Both the position numbers and the translations under genes were made by a program. Source: JBQTGK01 sp052400665 (GTDB taxonomy: Bacteria > Bacteroidota > Bacteroidia > Bacteroidales > Marinifilaceae). Taken from it: a stretch of 64,000 nt of DNA. A model generated the notes under the pieces. That model was not told the DNA's origin, searched no databases, and saw nothing but the letters and a program-made list of their open reading frames with translations. Positions 25,575 through 34,705 of this stretch are shown one piece after another (position 1 is the stretch's first letter; each line of letters begins with the position of its first letter). The stretch lies in the NCBI GenBank assembly GCA_052400665.1, contig JBQTGK010000004.1. The stretch is one strand, 5' to 3'.

Positions 25575-27674
25575 ATGAATAAATTATTATATCTCTTATT
25601 ATTTGTATTTACAGTTGCTTGCTCGACCAATAATAAAAATATGTACTCTTTAGAATCCCCAAATGAGCAAAATAAATTTCAGTTTGTTTTGAATGAGGAG
25701 GGGCAATTGTTTTATACTGTAAATCGGAATGATTTGCAGTTTATTACTAAATCGGCATTGGGTTTCGAGTTGAAAACAAAATCTTTAAAAGAAGGTTTTA
25801 AAATTTTAAGTTCGGATGTAAGAACAAGCGACAGCGAATGGCAGACTGTTTGGGGACAACGTGAGACGGTACGTAATCATTACAATGAACTAATTCTTCA
25901 TTTAAAACAAGCAAAAACAGGTTTATTGTTTGATGTCATAGCGAGAGCGTATGATGATGGTGTTGCTTTTCGTTATGTATTTCCAGAACAAGATAAGTTG
26001 TCTGATTTTGTAATTATGGATGAGTTAACCGAGTTTAGCTTTGCAGATGACTACAAAGCGTGGTGGAATTTTGCTGATTACGACAACTATGAAAAAGTAT
26101 ATTACAATTCTCCAATTAGTGCTGTTGGTGATTCAATAAATTTTGAAAGACGTTCTGGTAAGGAGGAAAGAGCGAATATGGCGAATACTCCAACGACTAT
26201 TGAGGTGAATAATGAGCTAGTGATAAGTATTCATGAGGCAGATTTAACCGATTATGCGGGTATGAATCTATTGAATACGCACAACGGACAACAGTTTAAA
26301 GCTCATTTAACTCCATGGAAAAATGGTGATTTAGTAAGGGCAAAAACACCTTTTAAATCGCCATGGAGAACCATTCAAATTTCTGAAAATGCAGGTGGCT
26401 TGGTAGAGTCAGATTTAATTATGAATTTGAATCCACCAGTGGCATATGAAACTACCGATTGGATTGAAACCTACAAATACATTGGTATTTGGTGGGAGTT
26501 GCATATTGGTAAAACTGCTTGGGCCGAAAAAACACAGTTTGGCAAACCGATTTCTCATCCTCATGGAGCAACAACTGAAAATGCAAAAAAGTACATCGAT
26601 TTTGCGGCTAAACATGGATTTCCTGATGTACTAATTGAAGGTTGGGACAAAGGCTGGGATGATATGGAAGGCTCTTGGACAGGTTATGGAATATTCGATT
26701 GGAAAACCTCAACTGATGATTTTGATATTAAAGAGGTGTGTCGTTATGGCAAAGAAAAAGGGGTACGCATGATGATGTATCATGAAACTATTTCTGATAT
26801 TGACCACTATGAACCTGCTATGGATAGTTTATACAAGATGTGTGCTGATTTGGGTATTAAAACGGTTAAAATGGGATACACGGGTGATGTAAATTACGAT
26901 TACAACACAAAAACATACAAGCAACATCATCATGGGCAGTATATGGTGCGCCATTACAAGAAAATGGTACAAACTGCAGCCAAATACAAATTGATGATTG
27001 TGAATCATGAACCCATTAAATTTACTGGAGAACAGCGTACTTATCCCAATTTAATGGCACGGGAAGGTGTGCGCGGACAGGAATATAATGCGTGGAGCAA
27101 AGGAAATTCTCCAGAGCATGGTCTTGTTCTTCCTTTTACAAGAATTCTTGGTGGACCCATTGATTATACACCGGGTATTTTTGATATGATGTTGCCTGCA
27201 AAATCGTGGAGCAAAGATACTTTTCGGGTAAGAACAACTATTTGTAAACAGTTGGCATACTACCTAACAATGTACAGCCCGATGCCAATGGCTGCAGATT
27301 TACCAGAAAACTACGAAGGTGTTCCTGCATTTCAATTCATTAAAGATGTGCCTACCGATTGGAGTAATACAAAAGTGCTACATGCAAAAATTGGCGATTA
27401 CTATACTGTTGTTCGTCAGGAAAAGGGAACTGATAACTGGTATTTGGGAAGTATTACTGATGAAAATTCAAGAATATTGAATACAGACTTATCGTTCCTT
27501 GCAAAAGGAAAAAAATATGAAGCGACCATCTATGCTGATGGGAAAGATGCAGATTGGAAAAATAATCCTGAAGTTGTTGATATTAAAAAAGTACAAGTTA
27601 CTTCAGAAAGTAAATTAGATTTGATTCTAGCTGCAGGAGGTGGTCAGGCAATTCAATTCAAGGAGATAAAATAG
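25575..27674 (+). CDS. GH97 glycosidase lipoprotein
   Basis: 699-residue GH97 exo-alpha-glycosidase. Lipobox 'FTVACS'. An N-terminal beta-sandwich (about 25-280) includes 'VIARAYDDGVAFRYVFP'. The barrel holds 'YKYIGIWWELHIGKTAW', 'FPDVLIEGWDKGWDD', 'IVNHEPIKFTGEQRTYPNLM' and 'REGVRGQEYNAW', the conserved Glu-rich segments of the family. At the strand where retaining alpha-galactosidase members carry a nucleophile Asp, this one reads 'VKMGYTGD'; a Gly at that place is the SusB-like inverting type. The substrate may be alpha-galactosidic or alpha-glucosidic. It is 6 nt after the plug gene and 43 nt before GH16, so one operon. Confidence 0.85.
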   Translation: MNKLLYLLLFVFTVACSTNNKNMYSLESPNEQNKFQFVLNEEGQLFYTVNRNDLQFITKSALGFELKTKSLKEGFKILSSDVRTSDSEWQTVWGQRETVRNHYNELILHLKQAKTGLLFDVIARAYDDGVAFRYVFPEQDKLSDFVIMDELTEFSFADDYKAWWNFADYDNYEKVYYNSPISAVGDSINFERRSGKEERANMANTPTTIEVNNELVISIHEADLTDYAGMNLLNTHNGQQFKAHLTPWKNGDLVRAKTPFKSPWRTIQISENAGGLVESDLIMNLNPPVAYETTDWIETYKYIGIWWELHIGKTAWAEKTQFGKPISHPHGATTENAKKYIDFAAKHGFPDVLIEGWDKGWDDMEGSWTGYGIFDWKTSTDDFDIKEVCRYGKEKGVRMMMYHETISDIDHYEPAMDSLYKMCADLGIKTVKMGYTGDVNYDYNTKTYKQHHHGQYMVRHYKKMVQTAAKYKLMIVNHEPIKFTGEQRTYPNLMAREGVRGQEYNAWSKGNSPEHGLVLPFTRILGGPIDYTPGIFDMMLPAKSWSKDTFRVRTTICKQLAYYLTMYSPMPMAADLPENYEGVPAFQFIKDVPTDWSNTKVLHAKIGDYYTVVRQEKGTDNWYLGSITDENSRILNTDLSFLAKGKKYEATIYADGKDADWKNNPEVVDIKKVQVTSESKLDLILAAGGGQAIQFKEIK

Positions 27675-27717
27675 TTTTTTACACTAGGGTGATATCTATT
27701 GCTCTTAAAATATTTAG

Positions 27718-28599
27718 ATGAAATTAAAATTAATAACATATTTAGTATTTGTATTTGTATTTGTATTTGGAATTGGGGAGTCGGTATTTTCTCAGGATTT
27801 AACCATTCCTCCAAAGAATTATGTCGATTCGGTAATTCTAAAACAAGCTCCAGTAAGGTCTAATTCTGATTTTCCACTTTCCGATCAAGTCAATTCTCAG
27901 TTGTGGACCAAATTGGAAAAATATTCTGATGAGTTCAATTCAAAAAAAATAAATGAGAAACGGTGGTATCCTAATAATCCAGGTTGGAAGGGAAGGAAAC
28001 CAACTTATTTTCATGGATCGAATGTGAGTTTGGAACATGGCAACTTGGTGATTCGAGTGAATCAACATGGAGACGAACAGCTTCCTGATGGTTTTACACA
28101 TTCTACAGGTTTTATAAAAAGTAAGACGAAGTTTTTATATGGATATTTCGAAGCAGAAGTACAATTGATGGATGCGCCATGGGTTTCGGGTTTCTGGATG
28201 ACAAATGTGAGTAAAGATTGGTGGACAGAGATTGATATTTGTGAGAATGCTCCAGGTTTATATTATAATCGTCACGACCTGAATTCCAATATACATGTAT
28301 TTCGAGCACCAAAAGATAAAGGAGATGTAAAAAAACATTTTTCACGAACGAAGAAATATTATTTTCCTGAAGAATTACAAGCTGATTTTCATGTTTGGGG
28401 TTTGGAGTGGACTTCAAAGTATATTCGTTTTTATATCGATGGTATTTTGTTTCGTGAAGCCGAAAATACTCACTGGCATCAACCATTAGAGGTTAATTTT
28501 AATTGTGAATCGAATAAATGGTTTGGTGCATTGCCTGATAATAAGCGTTTGGATGGTAAATATAAAGTGAATTACTTTAGGGTTTGGAAAAAAAAGTAA
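27718..28599 (+). CDS. GH16 endo-galactanase (agarase/porphyranase type)
   Basis: 293-residue retaining GH16 enzyme with a signal peptide ending 'SVFSQ'. The active-site signature is 'WWTEIDICENAPG' with nucleophile Glu 171, Asp 173 and acid/base Glu 176. 'FMTGF'-type cleft strands include 'GYFEAEVQLMDAPWVSGFWM' and 'DFHVWGLEWTSKYIRFYIDG'. Length is that of a bare catalytic domain. The context of GH86, GH29 and sulfatases points to agarose/porphyran cleavage; a carrageenase is less likely but not excluded. The hydrophobic core of the signal peptide is encoded by a hexamer repeat (see 27745). It is followed by a CBM9-like protein in the same operon. Confidence 0.87.
   Translation: MKLKLITYLVFVFVFVFGIGESVFSQDLTIPPKNYVDSVILKQAPVRSNSDFPLSDQVNSQLWTKLEKYSDEFNSKKINEKRWYPNNPGWKGRKPTYFHGSNVSLEHGNLVIRVNQHGDEQLPDGFTHSTGFIKSKTKFLYGYFEAEVQLMDAPWVSGFWMTNVSKDWWTEIDICENAPGLYYNRHDLNSNIHVFRAPKDKGDVKKHFSRTKKYYFPEELQADFHVWGLEWTSKYIRFYIDGILFREAENTHWHQPLEVNFNCESNKWFGALPDNKRLDGKYKVNYFRVWKKK
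27745..27768 (+). repeat. (GTATTT)4 microsatellite in GH16 signal peptide
   Basis: Four perfect GTATTT units encode VFVFVFVF in the hydrophobic core. Copy-number changes would stay in frame. Confidence 0.9.
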
Positions 28600-28622
28600 G
28601 TGCAAATAAAAATAAAAAGTAC

Positions 28623-29402
28623 ATGAATTTAATTATGACGTTAAAAAAAATAGGGATTTTCACAATTGTTTTTTTGTTGTTAGTACCCGCTTTGTTCGCT
28701 CAGAAAAAGCTAGTGTTAGGCGAACAGGAGCTGTATAAAGTACACAGAAATAAAGAGAAAATTGTGGTGGATGGAAATATGAACGAACAGGTCTGGCATA
28801 AGGCAGAGAGCCGTTCGCTTAATTATTATTACAAGATCGAAAAAGAATCGGATAAACAGGAGACAATTTTTCGTATGCTATGGGATGAGGAGAATTTGTA
28901 TGTATTTTTCCAATGCAAGGATAGGTATATTACTGCTCGTGAAACACAACGCGACGGAGCACCTTACTATGACGACTGTGCCGAAATATTTCTGATTCCT
29001 GCTCCCGATAGCCTGAATATGCACTTTGGTTTTGAACTGAATCTATATAAAACAGCTAACGATTTTATTTATTTAAATGGCATTAATAAAGGGGAAAATA
29101 TGGTTGTAAAAGCTTACGATCCCGATTATAATGTAGAGTGTTGTATTAATGGTACTTTAAACGATAATTCGGATATTGATAAAGGTTGGACAATGGAAAT
29201 GGCAATTCCTCTTCATATTTTAAAGGGCGTTGGTTTTACTCCCATTAAAAAGGGTAATAAATGGGCTTTTCTTGCAGTGCGACAGGATAGAAATGATGCC
29301 AAAGGAGAGCGACGATCGACCTCAACTATTTTTCCAATTTACGATATTAGCAAAAATGTGCACCAACCTAACAGATTTGGTTTGGTGGAGTTTGTGAAAT
29401 AA
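28623..29402 (+). CDS. CBM9-like carbohydrate-binding protein, exported
   Basis: 259 residues from the ATG at 28623. A TTG start 39 nt upstream, overlapping GH16, is rejected because the signal peptide 'MTLKKIGIFTIVFLLLVPALFAQ' begins after 28623. The mature part is a single beta-sandwich of the CBM9-like/DUF1083 type: 'IVVDGNMNEQVWHKAESRS', 'LWDEENLYVFFQCKDRYI', 'DDCAEIFLIPAPDS', 'KGWTMEMAIPLHIL', 'NKWAFLAVRQDRND'. No catalytic motif is seen. It probably binds galactan oligosaccharides, or is one of the CBM9-like accessory proteins of marine loci. It is the last gene of the plug-GH97-GH16 unit; a terminator follows at 29423. Confidence 0.78.
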   Translation: MNLIMTLKKIGIFTIVFLLLVPALFAQKKLVLGEQELYKVHRNKEKIVVDGNMNEQVWHKAESRSLNYYYKIEKESDKQETIFRMLWDEENLYVFFQCKDRYITARETQRDGAPYYDDCAEIFLIPAPDSLNMHFGFELNLYKTANDFIYLNGINKGENMVVKAYDPDYNVECCINGTLNDNSDIDKGWTMEMAIPLHILKGVGFTPIKKGNKWAFLAVRQDRNDAKGERRSTSTIFPIYDISKNVHQPNRFGLVEFVK

Positions 29403-29422
29403 TATTTTTTATTACATAGTAC

Positions 29423-29455
29423 AAAAGCCTGACAGTTTTGCATTGTTAGGCTTTT
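29423..29455. terminator. bidirectional terminator
   Basis: AAAAGCCT-ACA / TGT-AGGCTTTT stem between convergent genes, T-run on the plus strand. Confidence 0.85.
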
Positions 29456-29458
29456 TAT

Positions 29459-29770
29459 TTAAGACTTAACCTCTTTTTCAAATTCCTTATCCAGATTTTC
29501 CATTACTTTTCGGGAAGGTCTTCCTGATTCAAATTTTTCTTTTACCTCTTTAAAGTGATCAGTAAATAGATCTGCAACTCCCTTAGCTTGGTCAGCATTT
29601 AAATCAAGAGTATTGCTAAGCTCAGTTACCATTTTCTTAATTTGTGAAGTACTCGGAGTTGAAGGAGGCCCTTGTTGTCCTCTTTGTTGTGCTAGTGCAA
29701 AATTTCCTCCTATAATAATCGATGCGGTAATCATTAGTAGAGTTGTGAATTTTCTGATATTTGTCTTCAT
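29459..29770 (-). CDS. small exported helical protein (Spy/CpxP-like look)
   Basis: 103 residues with a signal peptide ending 'GGNFALAQQ'. A Gln/Pro-rich linker ('QRGQQGPPSTPSTS') leads into a helical region 'LDLNADQAKGVADLFTDHF' and a charged C-terminus. The 'L.L...QA..V..LF..H' spacing resembles LTxxQ-type periplasmic proteins of Bacteroidota, but I do not see the full motif, so the function is left open. Own unit, convergent with the CBM9-like gene. Confidence 0.6.
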   Translation of the reverse strand: MKTNIRKFTTLLMITASIIIGGNFALAQQRGQQGPPSTPSTSQIKKMVTELSNTLDLNADQAKGVADLFTDHFKEVKEKFESGRPSRKVMENLDKEFEKEVKS

Positions 29771-30425
29771 AATTGTAAAATTTTTGTTTCCGAAACTAAT
29801 ATAATTGAGATTTCCTATGTTTTTTCTATTCGAGTTTTATCGCCACTGGTGTGTATTAATAGTAAAATAACTTCAATTACAATAAATACTATAAGTTTTG
29901 TTTCCATATTGTATAGGTATTAAGTTGGAAAATAACTTTTGTATGTTTTACTATGAAAGCAAACAAAATCAATTTTTTAATGGAAAATAAAAATATTCAA
30001 CCAACCGAAAGATTATTTCAATAGATTGCTTATTTATTTAAATAAGCAGTCTATTTAGAAGTGCTATTGGTTACATGTGTTTGTGGGGGGCTATAATGGT
30101 GTTTTCAAGAAACGTAGAAAAACATATTGAAATTATAATCTTTATTTGTGGCAGTCATTTTAGCAAATAAGACTTTAAAAGATATTAATTTGTAAGGAAA
30201 TGTGACATTTATTGTAAATACTTCAAGGCAACCTGTAGTTGTCATTGTCATATTTGTAATAAGATATTGATGCCTTTTAATAAATGCTAATCACGGTGGG
30301 ATACAAAACTATTTTATGGATTATTTGCATAAGTTTTAAATGAAAAAGCCATAAATGTGACAGTCTATTTTAAAATTAACACCTATTTTGTATAAAATTC
30401 AAATTTAGTATCACTAAGAATAAAG
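29771..30425. other. intergenic region without a clear gene
   Basis: 655 AT-rich nt. A 14-codon reading frame (MENKNIQPTERLFQ, from about 29980) ends right before the hairpin at 30020. No other structure seen. Confidence 0.5.
30020..30055. terminator. stand-alone 16-bp hairpin
   Basis: Arms 30020-30035 and 30040-30055 pair over 16 bp with one G-T pair and a 4-nt loop. It lies at the end of a 14-codon frame; possible terminator of a lost gene. Confidence 0.5.
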
Positions 30426-30475
30426 AAGACGTTAATCGGATGAAAGAGTTTAATTATTCATCCGATTAATGTCTT
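30426..30475. terminator. terminator after aldo/keto reductase
   Basis: AAGAC-TTAATCGGATGAA pairs with TTCATCCGATTAA-GTCTT around an AT-rich loop; on the minus strand it follows the reductase stop by 14 nt. Confidence 0.8.
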
Positions 30476-30488
30476 TTTAATTAGGTGA

Positions 30489-31484
30489 TTATGGTACTAA
30501 AACCAATTGATTTAAATGACTATTGATTAATTCAATTTCTTCTGCTGTCAAACTTGTTTCCATGGCTTTAGCATTTTGAATTGCTTGTTCTGCATTCCTT
30601 GCTCCAACTAAAGCAATGGTAATAGCAGGTTGTTCTATTGTCCATAAAATAACCAGTTGTGCCAAGCTTAATCCTTTTGCATCTGCAATGGGTTTAATTT
30701 TTTCCATAAATGCACTGGTGCGTCGAAGGTTCTCGTCTGTAAAAAAAGGTCTTACGGCACGTTGATCGCCTTCAGCAAATTTATGTCCTGGTTTCATTTT
30801 CCCAGTTAATAATCCTTTTTCAAGAGGACTGTAAGCTAGAATTCCTTTTCCGTTTTCAAGACAATATGGTACTACTTTTTCTTCAATACCGCGTGATGCC
30901 ATGCTGTATGAAACCTGGTTAGATGCCAGATTTATGTATTTTTCGGCCTCAGCGAACTGTTCTTCATTAAAATTGCAAACACCAGCATAACGAACTTTTC
31001 CTTCTTTGATTAGCTGATTAACCGCATCCATTGTTTCTTCAATTGGAGTGGTAACATCTGGCCAGTGTAGTTGGTAAAGGTCAATGTAATCGGTTCCCAA
31101 ACGTTTTAAGCTAAGTTCGCACTCGTGAATAATACTTTCTCTACCGGCATATTTATAAATATCAATAGCTTTACCATTGTTATCTTGGCTTTTAAAAACG
31201 TGTGTGCCTTTTGTTAAGTCCCAACGCATTCCGAATTTGTTGAGAATTTGTATTTTGTCGCGAGGAATATCTTTTATTGCTTCTCCAACAATTTCCTCAC
31301 TTAAGCCTTGTCCATATACTGGAGCAGTATCAATAGAGGTTACGCCTAAATTATAAGCGGCTTTTATCGCTTCTACAGCAGATTTTTGTTCTGTTCCTCC
31401 CCAAAACCAACCACCAATAGCAAACGAGCCGAATGTAACGGCTGAAAGGTTAAGATCTGTGTTTCCTAATTTTCTGTATTTCAT
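30489..31484 (-). CDS. aldo/keto reductase
   Basis: Cytoplasmic NAD(P)H-dependent oxidoreductase of 331 residues. Typical AKR pieces: 'TSIDTAPVYGQGLSEEIVGEA' with the Asp and the proton donor Tyr, Lys in 'ILNKFGMRWD', and His in 'YQLHWPDVTTPIEET'. The C-terminal cofactor loop is 'VGARNAEQAIQNAKAM'. It resembles the L-glyceraldehyde-3-phosphate/D-threo-aldose 1-dehydrogenase branch, but substrates of this branch cannot be told from sequence. No signal peptide. It stands alone between the galactan locus and the decayed region; a role in sugar-aldehyde reduction is possible, not shown. Confidence 0.85.
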   Translation of the reverse strand: MKYRKLGNTDLNLSAVTFGSFAIGGWFWGGTEQKSAVEAIKAAYNLGVTSIDTAPVYGQGLSEEIVGEAIKDIPRDKIQILNKFGMRWDLTKGTHVFKSQDNNGKAIDIYKYAGRESIIHECELSLKRLGTDYIDLYQLHWPDVTTPIEETMDAVNQLIKEGKVRYAGVCNFNEEQFAEAEKYINLASNQVSYSMASRGIEEKVVPYCLENGKGILAYSPLEKGLLTGKMKPGHKFAEGDQRAVRPFFTDENLRRTSAFMEKIKPIADAKGLSLAQLVILWTIEQPAITIALVGARNAEQAIQNAKAMETSLTAEEIELINSHLNQLVLVP

Positions 31485-32193
31485 ATGAGTAAATATTTAT
31501 AAATTTTAATTTGTATTAGTAGCTTTTAATTTAATGATATACATTAAGTACTTCTTCTACCAATAGTAAGTCTTCGTTTGTTCTACGAATAGGTGTTGCC
31601 TTTGAAGTATTTATGCCATTATTAGTGGGACCATATAACTATCAAAGTCCATTTTAAAAATTTAAGGATATTAGATATTGAATCCTAAATCACTGTAATA
31701 CCAATGCCTGAAAACACGGTTCTATAATGAGGTGATTCTTCAAAATGTCGAAAAATATATGTTTTTTATGGTCATACGAATATGTGTTCGTTCTAATACT
31801 ATGCGTTGTGACAGTCTCCGATTAGATGGTAATTTATACCAGGTTTCAATTGTCCAGAAGAATTTAAGTCACAAATTCGCATGATAATAATACGAACGAG
31901 CTTCTCTATTTCTATAGATTTAAATAGAGATCATTTATTGTGCATATATTACATTTTGCCATTTCACTATTTGATAAATTGGCTATTGGTACTCCAAAGG
32001 TATATTTATTTTGTGAAAGAGCAAGATGTTTTCTATTAATATATTTGGGATTCAAAATTCAAGCATTTTCTTGTTAATTGTTTGTGTTTTACATAGTGCT
32101 GATTGTGAGTCTGTTATTCATGCTTGTAAAGTGATGTGTGATGATTTGAATTTCATGTGGAATTTTGGTGTATCGAAGATTGATAAACTGCTT

Positions 32194-32211
32194 ATATTGG
32201 TCAACCAATAT
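32194..32211. promoter_or_regulatory. isolated GntR-type operator palindrome
   Basis: ATATTGGTCAACCAATAT, a dyad with an ATTGGTNNACCAAT core, the same core as the sites at 35863, 36062 and 54574. No nearby intact gene starts here. Confidence 0.55.
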
Positions 32212-32540
32212 ATAGTATTTTAAAATATCAAACTTATTTTACAAGATGAACTTTACCTCTTCAATATTTTATTGGGTAAATTTTATATTAATGATAATTC
32301 AAAGATCTTGATTTTAGTTTTAGCGCTCTAAGTTGAATGTGGTGGGTGAAGTTTTATTTATTAGATCACACAGTTTTTTTACAATTGTAGTTATTGAACA
32401 TTGATTTAAGAGCTCTTGTAAACCCAATGGATGATCTGTAAAAATGGGAAGTTTCGAGCTTGTCGAGGAAATCAAGATTCTTGAATTTTTATTCACAAAT
32501 AGTCTCATAAGGTGTTCATGAACTCACTTTGTTCGGTTGA

Positions 32541-32566
32541 GTTCTTTTGTTACAAGACAAAAGAAC
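32541..32566. repeat. short inverted repeat
   Basis: GTTCTTTTGT, 6 nt, ACAAAAGAAC: a perfect 10-bp stem in the gene-poor stretch. Possibly a terminator or a small dispersed repeat. Confidence 0.5.
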
Positions 32567-32967
32567 AAGAAACAAAATAAGTAAAACGATTTATCCACCT
32601 AAAACAATCTAGTCCAATTTTTAATGTATTTTCTTTTGCCTCATGCTTTTTAAGTTACTTTTTATACTATTCCGAATAGTAATTCCTGAAAATAATTAAA
32701 CCAATCAGAAATATTTTCAATATTATTTGATTCCATGCGTTCTGAAGTACAATGTTAAAGTTTGGTCTAAGGTATTTATTGTGTTTGTGTTGAGTTGTAA
32801 ATTAAATTTTGCAGACCTCTTTTAACCACATCCAATTAATGTGAAATTATTATTTAATATGATTTTTATTATAAAAAGATAATCTAAATTAAGTGTTAGT
32901 CAAATGGTATTGTTTTGTCTAAGCATAGGTTTCAAAATAACTTTGTGTCTATAAATCTATTCATAAA

Positions 32968-33117
32968 ATGAAACGAATTGCAATACCAATTGAGAGAGGC
33001 AAGCTTAGTGAATATTTTCGAGAATGTAAGTGTTTCGAAATTTTTGAAATCGATGAAAAGTTTATTGAAAAAAGTATTCTTAAGTTCTTGTATCAAAACA
33101 ATTTGGGCTTAATATAA
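32968..33117 (+). pseudogene. NifX/NifB-type (dinitrogenase cofactor family) N-terminal fragment
   Basis: 49 codons reading 'MKRIAIPIERGKLSEYFREC' and 'KCFEIFEIDEK', which matches the start of the small dinitrogenase iron-molybdenum cofactor biosynthesis family (usual length about 110-130). The frame then loses similarity and stops. The 187 nt that follow contain an unrecognised degraded frame. Seen as a truncated relic upstream of the MFS gene. Confidence 0.6.
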
Positions 33118-33304
33118 AAATGGTTAATGAATTTTTATACCCGTAATTATCGACAAAGAAACAAGTGACGAAGTACTCAAAATTTTAAGTAATCGTATTG
33201 TTTGAATTGAAGATGAACTGCAGAATAACCTAAATAATTTTAAATTATTTTCGATCAGAAAAGGAATATTAAAAACCATAATCACTAAGAAATAATAACA
33301 GGGA

Positions 33305-34525
33305 ATGCCAATAGCAGAAAACATATCAAAACACAATTTTAAATCCTTCTTATGGCATGCTGTTTTTTTGGCCTTTGCCCAAAATTTCATGGACGTTGAT
33401 ACAGTAATTCCCGCTATGGTTATTGAATCTGGAGGTAATTCATTCCATGTAGGAATTATGGCTGCTATAATGATGGGAGGTTCTAGTTTTACACAATTAT
33501 TTTTTGCTCCTGTTTTAAGCAATATGCCATTCAAGAAAAGGTATTTACTAGGAGGTATTAATTTACGAATTGTCTCATTATTTTCCTTAGCATTTATACT
33601 ATACATATTTGCCACTAATAGTACTGTCTCTATCCTCTGGATTTTATTTCTATTAATTTCAATATTCTCATTTAGTGGTGCTTTTACTAATATTAGTTAT
33701 ATCGATATATTGGGGAAATCAATATCAGAGAGCAAACGAAAATCATTCTTTTCAACTCGTCAAATTGTTGGAGGTATTATTATATTATCAACAGCATTTC
33801 TTGCAAAACAAGTTTTGTCAAGTTCATCTTTTCCGATGAATTATTCTATCATGTTTTTAATTGGAGGCGCTTCATTATTATTTGCGTCATTTGGCTTTTG
33901 GAATATTAAAGAAATAGAACCATCGGGAACAAAAATTTCTGGACTAAAGAATTTTATTCACAATATGACCTATGAATTGAAGAACAATAAAAAATTAATC
34001 TACTTTCTCGGATTTATTAATACGCAGGGAATTGTTATTTCATTTATTCCTTTTGTGATGCTTTATGCTAAAGAAACATTTCATACACAAGCGTCTGATA
34101 CCGGATTATTTTTGCTTTTTAAAGTTATAGGTGTTGTGTCAATGAGCCTTATTGTATTGGTTTATAGCAAAAGACTTAAATATAATGCGCTATTATATGT
34201 TAATGCTATTATTTCAATTACGCTTGCCATGATGATTCTTTTTATTCCTAATGCTGCTTGGTTAAAATGGGTTTTTATTTTAGGTGGTTTCGCAGTTTCA
34301 CTTTATATGATAACCTTAAATGGCGTGTTACTTGAAATATCGGGGAACGAAAATCGTGCTCTATATACAGGTTTAGTTGGAGCAGGGAATATCATTCCAA
34401 CAATTTTCCCATTAATTTCTGGTAGTGTAATCAGTAAATTCGGCTATCCGTTTTTCTATATTCTGTTTATCCTAATTGTATCCACTTCCTTTTTCTTTAT
34501 ATATAAACTTCGTTGTAAAAAATAA
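33305..34525 (+). CDS. MFS transporter, substrate unknown
   Basis: 406-residue membrane protein with about 12 hydrophobic segments ('FLWHAVFLAFAQNFMDVDTV', 'IMAAIMMGGSSFTQLFFAPV', 'YLLGGINLRIVSLFSLAFIL' and others), a Lys-rich central loop near residue 215, and a Lys-rich tail. The form is that of a major facilitator without a clear substrate motif. It appears intact although its neighbours are decayed: a NifX-like fragment upstream and a CoA-binding fragment 12 nt downstream on the same strand. The layout suggests it belonged to a small redox/sulfur-type operon, so it may now be non-functional in practice. Confidence 0.78.
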   Translation: MPIAENISKHNFKSFLWHAVFLAFAQNFMDVDTVIPAMVIESGGNSFHVGIMAAIMMGGSSFTQLFFAPVLSNMPFKKRYLLGGINLRIVSLFSLAFILYIFATNSTVSILWILFLLISIFSFSGAFTNISYIDILGKSISESKRKSFFSTRQIVGGIIILSTAFLAKQVLSSSSFPMNYSIMFLIGGASLLFASFGFWNIKEIEPSGTKISGLKNFIHNMTYELKNNKKLIYFLGFINTQGIVISFIPFVMLYAKETFHTQASDTGLFLLFKVIGVVSMSLIVLVYSKRLKYNALLYVNAIISITLAMMILFIPNAAWLKWVFILGGFAVSLYMITLNGVLLEISGNENRALYTGLVGAGNIIPTIFPLISGSVISKFGYPFFYILFILIVSTSFFFIYKLRCKK

Positions 34526-34537
34526 AATATTAAAGCT

Positions 34538-34705
34538 ATGAGCAAAAAAACATTAATAATTGGGGCAAGTGTAAACCCTGAACGCTATACTTATAAGGCT
34601 GCTGAAAAGTTATTGGCACACAAACATGAAATTTATATGATTGGTAATAGAGCTGGAGTTTTATTTGATCGTGAGATTACTAAATTTAAATACATAATAA
34701 GGTGA
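34538..34705 (+). pseudogene. CoA-binding (Rossmann) protein, truncated
   Basis: 55 residues starting 'MSKKTLIIGASVNPERYTYK' and 'AAEKLLAHKHEIYMIGNRAG', the N-terminus of the small CoA-binding family (normal length about 120). It stops after 'FKYIIR', missing the second half. Its TGA overlaps the GTG of the next fragment. Confidence 0.7.

Larger units (their letters stand above)
31485..32967. other. gene-poor stretch, probable decayed DNA
   Basis: 1.48 kb without a convincing gene. Short open frames (32026-32223 plus, 32320-32508 minus) have no recognisable family. It holds an isolated GntR-type operator (32194) and a short inverted repeat (32541). Confidence 0.55.

Noticed and set aside
31551..31564. 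ACCAAT half-site upstream of the aldo/keto reductase
   Set aside because: Only the right half fits the GntR operator; the left half is mostly mismatched.
32320..32508. 62-codon minus-strand frame in the gene-poor stretch
   Set aside because: No family resemblance and no promoter or Shine-Dalgarno-like signal; kept as noncoding.
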